DNA of 7,093 nucleotides from Dysgonamonadaceae bacterium. Its GTDB lineage: Bacteria > Bacteroidota > Bacteroidia > Bacteroidales > Azobacteroidaceae. Both the position numbers and the translations under genes were made by a program. The number at the start of each line of letters is the position of its first letter. The first letter of the stretch is position 1. The DNA is taken from assembly GCA_031256015.1 (NCBI GenBank), contig JAIRRK010000093.1:1-7093 (forward strand), read 5' to 3'. The notes beneath the pieces were generated by a model that was not told the DNA's origin, made no database searches, and was given only the letters and a program-made list of their open reading frames with translations. Positions 1 to 6,590 of the stretch are shown piece after piece.

Positions 1-515
1 GTATAGTCTGCAGCGGTTGGTATGTAACGTAGGTTCTCAAGCATCCACACGCCGGCAGTACCGAAATTACCTGTACGGTAAATCTCACCGTCTCTGCCGT
101 CTTTCAGCTCACCCACGTCTCCGGGACTGCCGGGGTCGACGTTACTTCCGCCACTTCCGCCATTCCGGAGCGGCTTCCACTCGCTGCCGTCCCATACGTA
201 AATACCGGAAGGAATCGGAACCGGGCATCCATGCACATGGTACACCGTCAGCCCGACATGCTTGGCATTTTCAGCCGGGTCGTAGCTGCCGTTAAACATC
301 GGGGAAAGCTTGGTCAGGTCGGTCAGCTGTACGCGAGGCAGCAGTAAACCCTTGGTGGCATTGACACTTTCATCGCTTGTTTTCAGGTCGAGCAACGAGC
401 CCTCGTTCGGATCCAAGTTTGCTCCTATTGTCATCTGAGCACGCACAGACGGCGCGCCAATCAGCAGTGCTGCGATAAGCACCGCTCCGGTTACTTTTAA
501 TTGAGTTTTGCTCAT
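1..515 (-). CDS. FISUMP-domain secreted protein, N-terminal part (runs off left edge)
   Basis: The first 171 residues are visible. Residues 1-26 are a typical Sec signal peptide: KTQLK, then a hydrophobic run (AVLIAALLIG), then a likely cleavage after SVRA at residue 26. The mature start (QMTIGANLDPNEGSLLDL, followed by GLLLPRVQLTDL at about 56-67) is the usual lead-in of Bacteroidota FISUMP proteins. Next come a segment ending in YVWDGSEWKPL (about 106-116) and a Gly/Ser-rich linker (119-131). From about residue 138 the FISUMP domain begins (DGEIYRTGNFG, then VWMLENLRY), which corresponds to the family pattern of a DG-x-x-Y start and an (A/L)ENL motif. The domain continues outside the window. 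The family is found in exported or cell-surface proteins; the molecular role is generally unknown. The ATG at 515 is the only start that keeps the signal peptide; no Shine-Dalgarno is seen, and the upstream region is A/T-rich. The gene is more GC-rich than the operon to its right. Confidence 0.88.
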   Translation of the reverse strand, partial: MSKTQLKVTGAVLIAALLIGAPSVRAQMTIGANLDPNEGSLLDLKTSDESVNATKGLLLPRVQLTDLTKLSPMFNGSYDPAENAKHVGLTVYHVHGCPVPIPSGIYVWDGSEWKPLRNGGSGGSNVDPGSPGDVGELKDGRDGEIYRTGNFGTAGVWMLENLRYIPTAADY

Positions 516-550
516 AATATTAAAAATTAAAATTGATTAAGTAAACTAAG

Positions 551-567
551 TCCGTCGCGAAGACGGA
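551..567 (-). other. Small hairpin just 5' of the FISUMP gene
   Basis: On the minus strand CCGTC, a TTCGC loop and GACGG form a 5-bp stem, extended by one T-A pair. It directly follows the terminator-like U-tract. Its CCGTCT segment (561-566) can instead pair with AGACGG (580-585) in the 3' arm of the neighbouring hairpin, so the two structures could compete. Function is not known. Confidence 0.4.
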
Positions 568-568
568 A

Positions 569-731
<163 letters not shown>

Positions 732-732
732 A

Positions 733-764
733 CAAAATATACTTAACCTCCAAACTTTTCGCAA
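733..764 (-). promoter_or_regulatory. Bacteroidetes-type promoter candidate abutting the GA repeat
   Basis: On the minus strand a TTG (762-764) is followed by exactly 20 bases and then TATATTTTG (733-741). This is close to the Bacteroidetes sigma consensus TTG-(19-21)-TAnnTTTG, with one mismatch or a one-base insertion in the -7 box. The predicted start is near 726, at the very edge of the (GA)26 tract. It would drive the structured leader and the FISUMP gene at 515. Confidence 0.45.
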
Positions 765-863
765 GAAAAATGAAAGAAAAAGCACTCTTTTTTTTAGTTA
801 TATCACTCATGATGTTCATAATTGTTTTATTATTTGTTTTATACGCTTTTTTGTATCCGGTTG

Positions 864-897
864 CAAAGCTAATAACTTTTTTTGATATTTCACTCAA
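864..897 (-). promoter_or_regulatory. Weak second promoter candidate (minus strand)
   Basis: TAGCTTTG (864-871) is a perfect match to the TAnnTTTG -7 box. The nearest TTG (895-897) gives a 23-base spacer, longer than the usual 19-21, so this site is weaker overall than the one at 733-764. It would add about 130 bases of leader. A/T-rich sequence produces such matches by chance. Confidence 0.22.
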
Positions 898-931
898 TCA
901 AGGGGGAAATGTGTGTATTATTCATTAAAAA

Positions 932-1267
932 TTATTTGCCGACGACAGGAATTCCGGTAATCGTCATTCCCTCTGCACTAATGTCTATTTCTGAGCAATT
1001 ACTATTGTTGTAAAAGTAAATCGAAGCTTCTCCTTTTTCATTCATTTTTACATCCGGATTCCAATAAAGAGTCCGTTGGTGATTGAAGCTGTCCGGAACA
1101 GAATCTTCTTTGTATTCCGAACTGTTGAAAAAATCTCTTGGAACGGAAAAGCCTTCGAAAGAAGTATAGCGAGTTCCCGGAACAGTTCTCAACGAATACA
1201 AATCATAGGGATAAATATAAAAAGGAATTTCCCAAAAAAGAATTAACAGGTATAGTTTTTTGTTCAT
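932..1267 (-). CDS. Small secreted protein, detached C-terminal module of a Bacteroidota envelope protein
   Basis: The product has 111 residues. It starts with MNKK and a hydrophobic, aromatic stretch (LYLLILFWEIPFYIYPY, about 5-21) that could be a signal peptide, although it contains a Glu and no clean cleavage site is seen. The rest contains EGFSVPRDFF (38-47), RTLYWNP (65-71), a basic/polar turn with KGEA (78-81), FYNNS (85-89) and SAEG (97-100). From memory, this order matches the last roughly 80 residues of large Bacteroidota surface proteins with carboxypeptidase-like, alpha-2-macroglobulin-like or TonB-plug domains, where a PR-x-FY segment is followed by TLYWNP and a short beta-rich tail. 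Here the large N-terminal part is absent. It is either a remnant with a new start or a stand-alone module. The ATG at 1267 is the only plausible start. It is transcribed divergently from the ECF operon. Confidence 0.6.
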   Translation of the reverse strand: MNKKLYLLILFWEIPFYIYPYDLYSLRTVPGTRYTSFEGFSVPRDFFNSSEYKEDSVPDSFNHQRTLYWNPDVKMNEKGEASIYFYNNSNCSEIDISAEGMTITGIPVVGK

Positions 1268-1335
1268 GGAATAATATTTAGATAGCTTCGCAAGTATGGG
1301 TATTAAATCATTTTATTTTATCGAAAAAATACTTA

Positions 1336-1368
1336 AAAAAACAGTATCGGAAATCAGGACTGTTTTTT
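1336..1368. repeat. Perfect 10-bp inverted repeat in the divergent intergenic region
   Basis: AAAAAACAGT (1336-1345) and ACTGTTTTTT (1359-1368) are perfect inverted copies around a 13-base spacer. As RNA this resembles a weak bidirectional terminator with a 4-bp CAGT/ACTG core plus A-U pairs and a U6 tail on either strand. As DNA it could be an operator. It lies 13 bases upstream of the -33 element proposed for the ECF operon, a position that suits a regulator site. Confidence 0.5.
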
Positions 1369-1380
1369 CGAAAGGCTTTT

Positions 1381-1412
1381 TTTGAAAAAGAAACAGAATT
1401 CAAAGACTTTTG
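1381..1412 (+). promoter_or_regulatory. Promoter candidate for the ECF operon
   Basis: TTTG (1381-1384), a 20-base spacer, then GACTTTTG (1405-1412) fits the Bacteroidetes TTTG-(19-21)-TAnnTTTG pattern with one mismatch in the first base of the -7 box. The predicted start is near 1419, leaving a leader of only about 20 bases before the ATG at 1439. A leader that short leaves no room for a riboswitch between this start site and the gene. Confidence 0.45.
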
Positions 1413-1438
1413 TACCATAAAAATAGTTTGAAACAGAT

Positions 1439-2056
1439 ATGAATAATAAATCGCACGTTAACCAAGAAAAAATGTTAACCTTAACATTTATTCCTTTGGC
1501 TATAGCCATTAATGTTGCTTTGGGAGCAGTTGTAAAAGCATTGAATATGCCTCTGTATCTCGACAGTATAGGAACTGTTTTGGCGACTCTCCTTTTCGGA
1601 TGGAAAAAAGGGGCGATTGTCGGCGTTTTGGGATTTGTTGTCACAACGGCTATCAGTAATCCTTTCGCTGTTTATTTCTCTCTCACACAAATTATTATTG
1701 CGCTGTTTATCAATCATGCAGGAAAAAGCGGATGGTTTAAAAATACATTAAGTACAATCGGAACCGGATTTGTATTGGGTCTTTTAACAGCGATAGCTTC
1801 GGCTCCTGTCAGCATTATCATTTTTCAAGGAGCGACCGGAAACGGAGCGGCGTTAATCACTTCTTTCTTTGTTCAGATGGGAAACCGGATTGTCGAATCG
1901 ATATTTTTTGCCGGATTCTCCATCGAACCTTTTGATAAAATATTGCAATGCCTGTTGGCTTTTTTTGTTTTGAAAAGTATTCCGAACAATTTATTGGAAA
2001 AATTCCCGTCGCAAAGTCTAAGAGTGAATCATTTTACGGACAATGGAAACCAATAA
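1439..2056 (+). CDS. ECF transporter S component (substrate-binding membrane subunit)
   Basis: This 205-residue, very hydrophobic protein has about six membrane segments (roughly 13-33, 42-56, 58-76, 78-93, 107-130 and 160-180). The motif PLYLDSIGT (38-46) followed by LLFGWKKGAIVGVLG (51-65) is characteristic of a set of ECF-type vitamin/precursor S components, in which an LD-x-IGT segment precedes an FGP/W-x-x-GAxxG helix. The size fits the family. It would sit in the inner membrane, bind the substrate and dock to EcfT. Identification as an ECF S component rests on these motifs and on the EcfT-like and ATPase genes directly behind it. I cannot assign the substrate; the SAHH-like gene in the operon hints at a nucleoside- or thioether-like compound, but that is inference. 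Its 3' end overlaps the EcfT start by 14 bases, consistent with translational coupling. Confidence 0.82.
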   Translation: MNNKSHVNQEKMLTLTFIPLAIAINVALGAVVKALNMPLYLDSIGTVLATLLFGWKKGAIVGVLGFVVTTAISNPFAVYFSLTQIIIALFINHAGKSGWFKNTLSTIGTGFVLGLLTAIASAPVSIIIFQGATGNGAALITSFFVQMGNRIVESIFFAGFSIEPFDKILQCLLAFFVLKSIPNNLLEKFPSQSLRVNHFTDNGNQ

Positions 2057-2750
2057 TCTCTACATAAATCCATACATTCGCGTACTGTTCGCTGTTTTCG
2101 GAATAGCGGGTACATTATTAATCAATCGGATAAGTCTTTTAATCTGCTTTTATTTGGTTGTTATCCTGCCGTTGTTCATCTGCGGACAACAAGTAAAAAA
2201 GCACATTCAACTTATGCTGTTCGGAATGTTGCCGGTATTTCTTTCATTTGTATTGCTCTACATTTTGGTTCTGAAAGGAAACGAAGGAGGATGGAATTTT
2301 GTTTTCATGAGAACGAGCAAACTGATTCTAATTACATCAATCATTCAATTAACTTTGTTAATTCCGGCTCCTTTTTTAATTCATACTTTCCAACAATGGA
2401 GGTTAAAAGAAGAATCTCTCATTACCGTATTGGGGTCGTTTACCGTATGGACGGATATTCGTTTTCGGGCGCAGCAAATATTAACGGCTCGTTTTTCGAG
2501 AGGTTTTATTCGAAAACGAACTTTCACGGAAAAAATCAAACAATTTCCTCCTATATTGATTCCTTTGGTAATAGGCATTTTACGTACATCAACCGAACGC
2601 GCCGAATCGTGGGAATCCAAAAATATATTGCATTTAATAGAAATCAATCAAACGGAAAAAATCAAAACGCCTTTATTGTTGAATGTTTTCGTGTGTTTAT
2701 CCGCAAGTATTTGGATGATAACAGGGGTTCTTGTTTTTTTCATAACCTGA
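2043..2750 (+). CDS. ecfT: EcfT-like transmembrane coupling protein of ECF transporter
   Basis: The protein has 235 residues, with hydrophobic segments at about 12-48, 55-77, 92-117, 168-182 and 209-234. Between them is the cytosolic coupling region typical of EcfT: a long amphipathic helix with QILTARFSRGF (145-155) followed by IRKR, and a second helix RTSTERAESWESKNIL (181-196). In EcfT proteins these two helices each carry an X-R-X motif (often ARG) that inserts into the ATPases. Here the first is SRG (152-154), while the second position reads ESK (191-193), with Lys instead of Arg. The predicted role is to link the S component to the ATPase and convert ATP hydrolysis into toppling of the S component. 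The start at 2043 overlaps the S gene by 14 bases; the stop is 5 bases before the ATPase ATG. Confidence 0.83.
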   Translation: METNNLYINPYIRVLFAVFGIAGTLLINRISLLICFYLVVILPLFICGQQVKKHIQLMLFGMLPVFLSFVLLYILVLKGNEGGWNFVFMRTSKLILITSIIQLTLLIPAPFLIHTFQQWRLKEESLITVLGSFTVWTDIRFRAQQILTARFSRGFIRKRTFTEKIKQFPPILIPLVIGILRTSTERAESWESKNILHLIEINQTEKIKTPLLLNVFVCLSASIWMITGVLVFFIT

Positions 2751-2755
2751 ATGAT

Positions 2756-3967
2756 ATGTCGGATGTTGACTCTGCTTCTTTTTTAACCGTTCTTCCGGGG
2801 AAAAATTTTTCGGGAAGAAGTCGTTACCTGAAATCTTTAGTCGCTTCGGAGAAAAGAGATGAAAACCTTTATTTGGGAGAATTGGCCACTCATTACATCA
2901 GTGGTATTTTCCCTACGGTCAAAGAAGAAATCAACTTACATTTATCCAAAGCCGACAAAAATACGACCGAAATAATCAAGCATCTTTTTTCAATCTACGG
3001 ATTCGAAAAACATTTAAATAAAAATCCTTTTCTGCTTAGCGGCGGCGAGCAAACAATTTTGGCTCTTTTGTGTCATTTGCTTTTACAACCGGACGTTTTA
3101 GCCGTCGATACAACGTTGGAACAATTAAACGAAGAATGGAGGATTCCCGTATGGAACGCCATTCAAAAAGGAGATTTCCCCCAAACGAAAGTTTTTCTCG
3201 CGGATAACCGCTTAAATGAATACAAATCGGATTGTATAAAAAACTTTTCCGCTTTTGAAAACAACGAAATTTTCAAGTGGAAATTTAATCTTCCTGTCGT
3301 CAACGATTCGATTGAATATGAAAAAGTTTCTCAAGATATTCAATTAAACAATCTTTCTTTTTCCTATCAAAAAAACGAAAAAATACTGGAAAACATTTGT
3401 TTGAAATTGGAATCAAATAACATCTATCATTTGGAGGGAGCCAACGGAGCGGGAAAATCGACGTTGGCCAAGATTTTATGCGGAATACTGAAAATAAATA
3501 AACAACAATTATTTATCAACGGAAAAGAATTTGACGCCTATAAATATCCCGGACAATTAGCCGGATACAGTTTTCAAAATCCGGACGAACAACTTTTCTC
3601 TTCCGGTATCGAAAAGGAAATTTTATATCCATTGAAAAAAGAACCGGCCGATTATACACAAAGAAGAGAAAATTACATTCAGATGTTCGGATTACAAGAT
3701 ATAAGAAATGCTCACCCTTCGGAGTTGCCGTTTGTAATGCGAAAACGAGTTGCTTTGGCTGCCACTTTGGCTATGGATCGCCCTTGGTATATTCTGGACG
3801 AACCTACTTTAGGACAAGATGACAATTTTGTCTTTTTTCTCATTGGTTTGCTGAACAATCTGACAAAAAGAGGAAAGGGAATCATTATTATTTCTCACTC
3901 ATGTACGTTAACAAATAATATAAAATGCAAAAAATTATTTTTACAGAATAAAAAAATTACCTTTTAA
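2756..3967 (+). CDS. Compact two-domain ECF ABC ATPase with one degenerate and one intact half
   Basis: The product has 403 residues from the ATG at 2756 (MSDVDSASF), 5 bases after the EcfT stop. The frame stays open further upstream inside the EcfT gene, but that extension is out-of-frame EcfT sequence and is excluded. Half 1 (about 1-180) is short. It has a Walker A relic GKNFSGRS (15-22, Arg in place of the catalytic Lys), no Q-loop Gln near FPTVKEEI (52-59), an intact signature LSGGEQ (94-99), Walker B altered to VLAVDTTLEQL (114-124; the catalytic Glu after Asp118 is Thr) and no H-loop His (FLADN, 147-151). Half 2 (about 190-403) has Walker A GANGAGKSTL (228-237), a Q-loop FQNPDEQLF (273-281), Walker B YILDEPTLGQD (345-355) and an H-loop His381, but its signature is LPFVM (324-328) instead of LSGGQ. 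The two halves together build one canonical composite ATP site. Fused EcfA/EcfA' proteins are usually longer. It acts at the inner face of the membrane with EcfT. Confidence 0.88.
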   Translation: MSDVDSASFLTVLPGKNFSGRSRYLKSLVASEKRDENLYLGELATHYISGIFPTVKEEINLHLSKADKNTTEIIKHLFSIYGFEKHLNKNPFLLSGGEQTILALLCHLLLQPDVLAVDTTLEQLNEEWRIPVWNAIQKGDFPQTKVFLADNRLNEYKSDCIKNFSAFENNEIFKWKFNLPVVNDSIEYEKVSQDIQLNNLSFSYQKNEKILENICLKLESNNIYHLEGANGAGKSTLAKILCGILKINKQQLFINGKEFDAYKYPGQLAGYSFQNPDEQLFSSGIEKEILYPLKKEPADYTQRRENYIQMFGLQDIRNAHPSELPFVMRKRVALAATLAMDRPWYILDEPTLGQDDNFVFFLIGLLNNLTKRGKGIIIISHSCTLTNNIKCKKLFLQNKKITF

Positions 3968-3981
3968 CTAAATTTGCGCTT

Positions 3982-5277
3982 ATGAATGCAAAAATAATGT
4001 TTTCGGCGATTCCATGGACACACGCTTTAGAATTGTTATCTCAAAATCAGGTTGATAATGAGTTTTGCCAAATCGCTACACGTGTTTTTGATCGGATAAC
4101 CGAAGAGAAAAAAAAATACGTCTATCTGGTTAAATATAAATTCGGAGACAAATTGATTGATCAGGGAATCATGCCTTTCGAAAATCTGATTCCTGCTTCC
4201 GGCTCGTTTGTAAGCAGCTGCTCACAACTTCAGTTGGATTTGAATTACTCCAAAGACCCGTTGGGATTGGTTTTGAATAATCACATTGAAGTTTATTCCG
4301 AAAATAATTCTTCTCCCGACATAACTTACAACATTCCGCTGAATATCATAGAAAAAGGCGATTTCTTCGGTTTGTTCGGAACGTTGGATTATTTGTCCGG
4401 ACAGGATAACTTCCAAGCTCATTTAAAACAAAACTGGCATGTGGTGGCCGGAAACGCTTCTTTCGAAATTTTGTTCCCGTTTAACAACAAAACAACTTTT
4501 CAGGCTACGGCAAGAACAAAAGTAGCTTCCGTTTTTACGGAAGAAAATTCCTATACCGAAAAAAATAAGATGAACTTCATGAAATATTACGTCAATGAAG
4601 TTGAGCCGGATTGGACAACGGATATTATTTATTTTCCGAAACACTTTTTTGAGGGAACAAACGACCATTTGAAAGCTTATTTATACGATATCGGCTGGCT
4701 GCAATCGTCCAACTTACGAAATCTGTCTTTCGAAAACAAAATCATATCCGACGTTCTTTTTAAAAACAGTGCCACTTTGAATCATAATGATTTATTTGTC
4801 AGTCATCTGTTTTCTCATATCTGGAAAGCATCGCTCGGAGAAGCTTATGTTTTGAAACCGTTGGAAACGAAAAAGAGAAAACATATTCTGTCCGGTGCCT
4901 TTTCTCTGTTTGAAAAACAAACGGAGGATACCACATTCACTCCCATACTTTTGATTTACGACAAACTGGATGTTAACAACAAAGATTGGGGGCTTATCCA
5001 TGAAAACAGCATCCCTATTTCGTTGAATTACAAAACGAAAAAATTGAAATTATTATCCGACGATATTATTGCCCTGTCGCAAAAGTTGAAAAACATTTTC
5101 TTTGAACAAATGCCCGACATCTCCATTACCACCGACGGAGGAAAAGATATCGGACGGGTGGCCGAACAGCATAAATTAAAAAAACTGATTGCCGACAGGT
5201 GTTCCATTGATGAAAATCAAATTACTTTTAAGAAAACACATTTATCGAACTTTATCATCATAAGAAATCAAAAATAG
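3982..5277 (+). CDS. Conserved-looking soluble protein of unknown function in the ECF operon
   Basis: I do not recognise this 431-residue protein. It has no signal peptide and no membrane segment, so it is probably cytosolic, with mixed alpha/beta composition and many aromatic residues. Visible landmarks are an N-terminal helical part (1-45, up to EEKKKYVYLVKYKFGD), a Ser/Cys patch SFVSSCSQLQLDLNYSKDPLGLVL (about 75-98), KGDFFGLFGTLDYLSG (about 125-140), DIIYFPKHFFE followed by LYDIGWLQSSNLRN (about 213-246), a His-rich stretch SHLFSHIWKA (about 273-282) and a C-terminal GGKDIGRVAEQHKLKKLI (about 388-405). The weak likeness of KGDFFG to cyclic-nucleotide-binding domains is probably chance. 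It begins 14 bases after the ATPase stop and ends directly against the next ATG (TAG then ATG), so it is likely made together with the SAHH-like protein and may work with it. An alternative start, Met6, is possible but the first ATG is preferred. Confidence 0.75.
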   Translation: MNAKIMFSAIPWTHALELLSQNQVDNEFCQIATRVFDRITEEKKKYVYLVKYKFGDKLIDQGIMPFENLIPASGSFVSSCSQLQLDLNYSKDPLGLVLNNHIEVYSENNSSPDITYNIPLNIIEKGDFFGLFGTLDYLSGQDNFQAHLKQNWHVVAGNASFEILFPFNNKTTFQATARTKVASVFTEENSYTEKNKMNFMKYYVNEVEPDWTTDIIYFPKHFFEGTNDHLKAYLYDIGWLQSSNLRNLSFENKIISDVLFKNSATLNHNDLFVSHLFSHIWKASLGEAYVLKPLETKKRKHILSGAFSLFEKQTEDTTFTPILLIYDKLDVNNKDWGLIHENSIPISLNYKTKKLKLLSDDIIALSQKLKNIFFEQMPDISITTDGGKDIGRVAEQHKLKKLIADRCSIDENQITFKKTHLSNFIIIRNQK

Positions 5278-6513
5278 ATGTTTCCTCGTTACGCGGTTTT
5301 GGATTATTTGGAAAAGAATTTTCACTCGAAATTCAATCCGGATGAGTTTTATATGCTTTCCGTTCAGCATCTTTTGGAATCGACAGGTTCCATGTTTGAA
5401 TCGCTCATGCAAATCGGGTTCAAACCTTCCCATATTTTTTTAACGGGAAAAATCTATTCGACACACAAAGAAACTGAAACGAAACTGAAACAATCGGGAA
5501 TCAATATAACCGAATCGGAAGCCCCTGCCCGTTTGGGTTACTATTCCGACAGTCTGGTTTCGGATATCGACAAAATGTGGAAACAACTTTCCGAAGTGAT
5601 TAAGCCGAATGGTAAAATCATCGTTTTGGACGACGGCGGCTACGCTTTAAGCAATGTTCCGCAAACTATTTTGGAACATTATGCCGTTTACGGAATCGAA
5701 CAAACAACTTCCGGAGTGAACAAGGTTGAAGCAAAAGAAAAATTTCCGATTATTTATTTGGCTCGTTCCGCAGCGAAAACAATCATCGAACCGCCCATCG
5801 TCAGCGAATCGGTTCAGATACAATTGGGAAATATTATTAAAGAGTTAAATCCCAAACAAATCGGAATTGTCGGTTACGGACATATCGGGAAAGCAATTAC
5901 CCGAAATTTAAAGGAGAATTATCGCATTTCCGTCTTTGATAACAGAAAAGAATTACAGAAAAACGAATTGCCGGAAGATGTCGGTTACTGTACTTCTTTG
6001 GAAGAAATTTATTTTTTATCCGACATTATTATCGGAGCAACCGGAACGGATATTTCCAAGCCCGACTGGATAGAAAACTCATCGGGCGACAAAACATTAA
6101 TCAGTGTTTCGTCCGGAGATGTGGAATTTAATAATCTTCTCCGAATATGCCCGCCTTATCTGACGGAAAAACTAACTCATCCTTTGCAAGTTCTGAATTT
6201 ACGGACAAAACAAAATCATCGGCTTCGAATCCTTCGAGGAGGAATGGTTGCCAATTTTACCGGAAGCCGACATTCCGGTCCGGGAGAAATAATACAGATG
6301 ACGCGCGGATTACTTTTCGCTGCCGTTACACAAATCCTGAAAAATCACGGGCAAATGAATTTGGCACAAAATCCCATTACATTGGATCCGGAATATCAAA
6401 AAACAATTGTCAACCTTTGGATAAAAGACCAGCCGCAACGGAGAAAAGATTATTTGCCCGAAATATTAAACGCTTTTAATGACCTCGATTGGATTATTCG
6501 ACAATCCATATAA
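5278..6513 (+). CDS. S-adenosylhomocysteine hydrolase-like NAD-binding protein
   Basis: The product has 411 residues, slightly shorter than typical SAHH (about 430-470). The order of landmarks follows SAHH along the whole length: HLLEST (31-36; SAHH has a catalytic His in CLHMT), IYSTHKE (59-65; SAHH STQD), VLDDGG (116-121; identical in SAHH), EQTTSGV (141-147; SAHH EETTTGV), Lys167, the Rossmann loop GYGHIG (199-204) with Asp221 after strand 2 favouring NAD, SSGDVEF (278-284; SAHH GHFDVEI), and GGMVANF (321-327) followed by His332 (SAHH GRLVNL...GH). Differences at active-site positions, aligned from memory, are Glu to Gln142, catalytic Asp to Glu171, and the GH pair to Ser278-Ser279. The fold and NAD use are likely; reversible oxidation of a ribose-like 3'-OH is plausible; the substrate is unknown. 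It is the last gene of the operon, with the start directly after the preceding TAG. A minus-strand gene converges on it. Confidence 0.82.
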   Translation: MFPRYAVLDYLEKNFHSKFNPDEFYMLSVQHLLESTGSMFESLMQIGFKPSHIFLTGKIYSTHKETETKLKQSGINITESEAPARLGYYSDSLVSDIDKMWKQLSEVIKPNGKIIVLDDGGYALSNVPQTILEHYAVYGIEQTTSGVNKVEAKEKFPIIYLARSAAKTIIEPPIVSESVQIQLGNIIKELNPKQIGIVGYGHIGKAITRNLKENYRISVFDNRKELQKNELPEDVGYCTSLEEIYFLSDIIIGATGTDISKPDWIENSSGDKTLISVSSGDVEFNNLLRICPPYLTEKLTHPLQVLNLRTKQNHRLRILRGGMVANFTGSRHSGPGEIIQMTRGLLFAAVTQILKNHGQMNLAQNPITLDPEYQKTIVNLWIKDQPQRRKDYLPEILNAFNDLDWIIRQSI

Positions 6514-6527
6514 AAACTAACCGCACC

Positions 6528-6555
6528 AAAAAAGAGATGCAGTTGCCCGCATCCC
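6528..6555 (-). terminator. Intrinsic terminator of the right-hand FISUMP gene
   Basis: On the minus strand GGGATGC (6549-6555) pairs with GCATCTC (6534-6540), seven pairs with one G-U, around an 8-base loop, followed by six U (6528-6533). It lies 33 bases after the FISUMP stop codon, as expected. On the plus strand the hairpin is followed by TTAGTTC rather than a U-run, so it would end the ECF operon transcript only weakly, if at all. Confidence 0.72.
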
Positions 6556-6590
6556 TTAGTTCTTAGTTCTTAACTCTTAGTTCTTAACTC
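6556..6590. repeat. Five tandem 7-bp repeats (TTARYTC) behind the FISUMP gene
   Basis: The units are TTAGTTC, TTAGTTC, TTAACTC, TTAGTTC and TTAACTC with no spacer. They lie between the FISUMP stop codon and its terminator; the last two bases overlap the stop codon. On the minus strand they read GAGTTAA/GAACTAA and put UAA stops directly after the gene. Heptamer arrays of this kind expand and contract by slippage. Confidence 0.9.

Noticed and set aside
17..295. 92-aa plus-strand ORF
   Set aside because: It is antisense to the clearly coding FISUMP N-terminus and is rich in Arg/His/Ser as expected of a shadow frame.
1268..1438. Riboswitch in front of the ECF S component
   Set aside because: No cobalamin, TPP, FMN or preQ1-like conserved core was recognised, and the best promoter candidate leaves only about 20 bases of leader.
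2291..2755. N-terminal extension of the ABC ATPase to 558 residues
   Set aside because: This part lies inside the EcfT gene in another frame and has low-complexity Asn/Phe/Arg content with no ABC motifs; the ATG at 2756 follows the EcfT stop by 5 bases.
6147..6479. 110-aa plus-strand ORF overlapping the SAHH-like gene
   Set aside because: It is an out-of-frame shadow of a gene with clear SAHH-like motifs.
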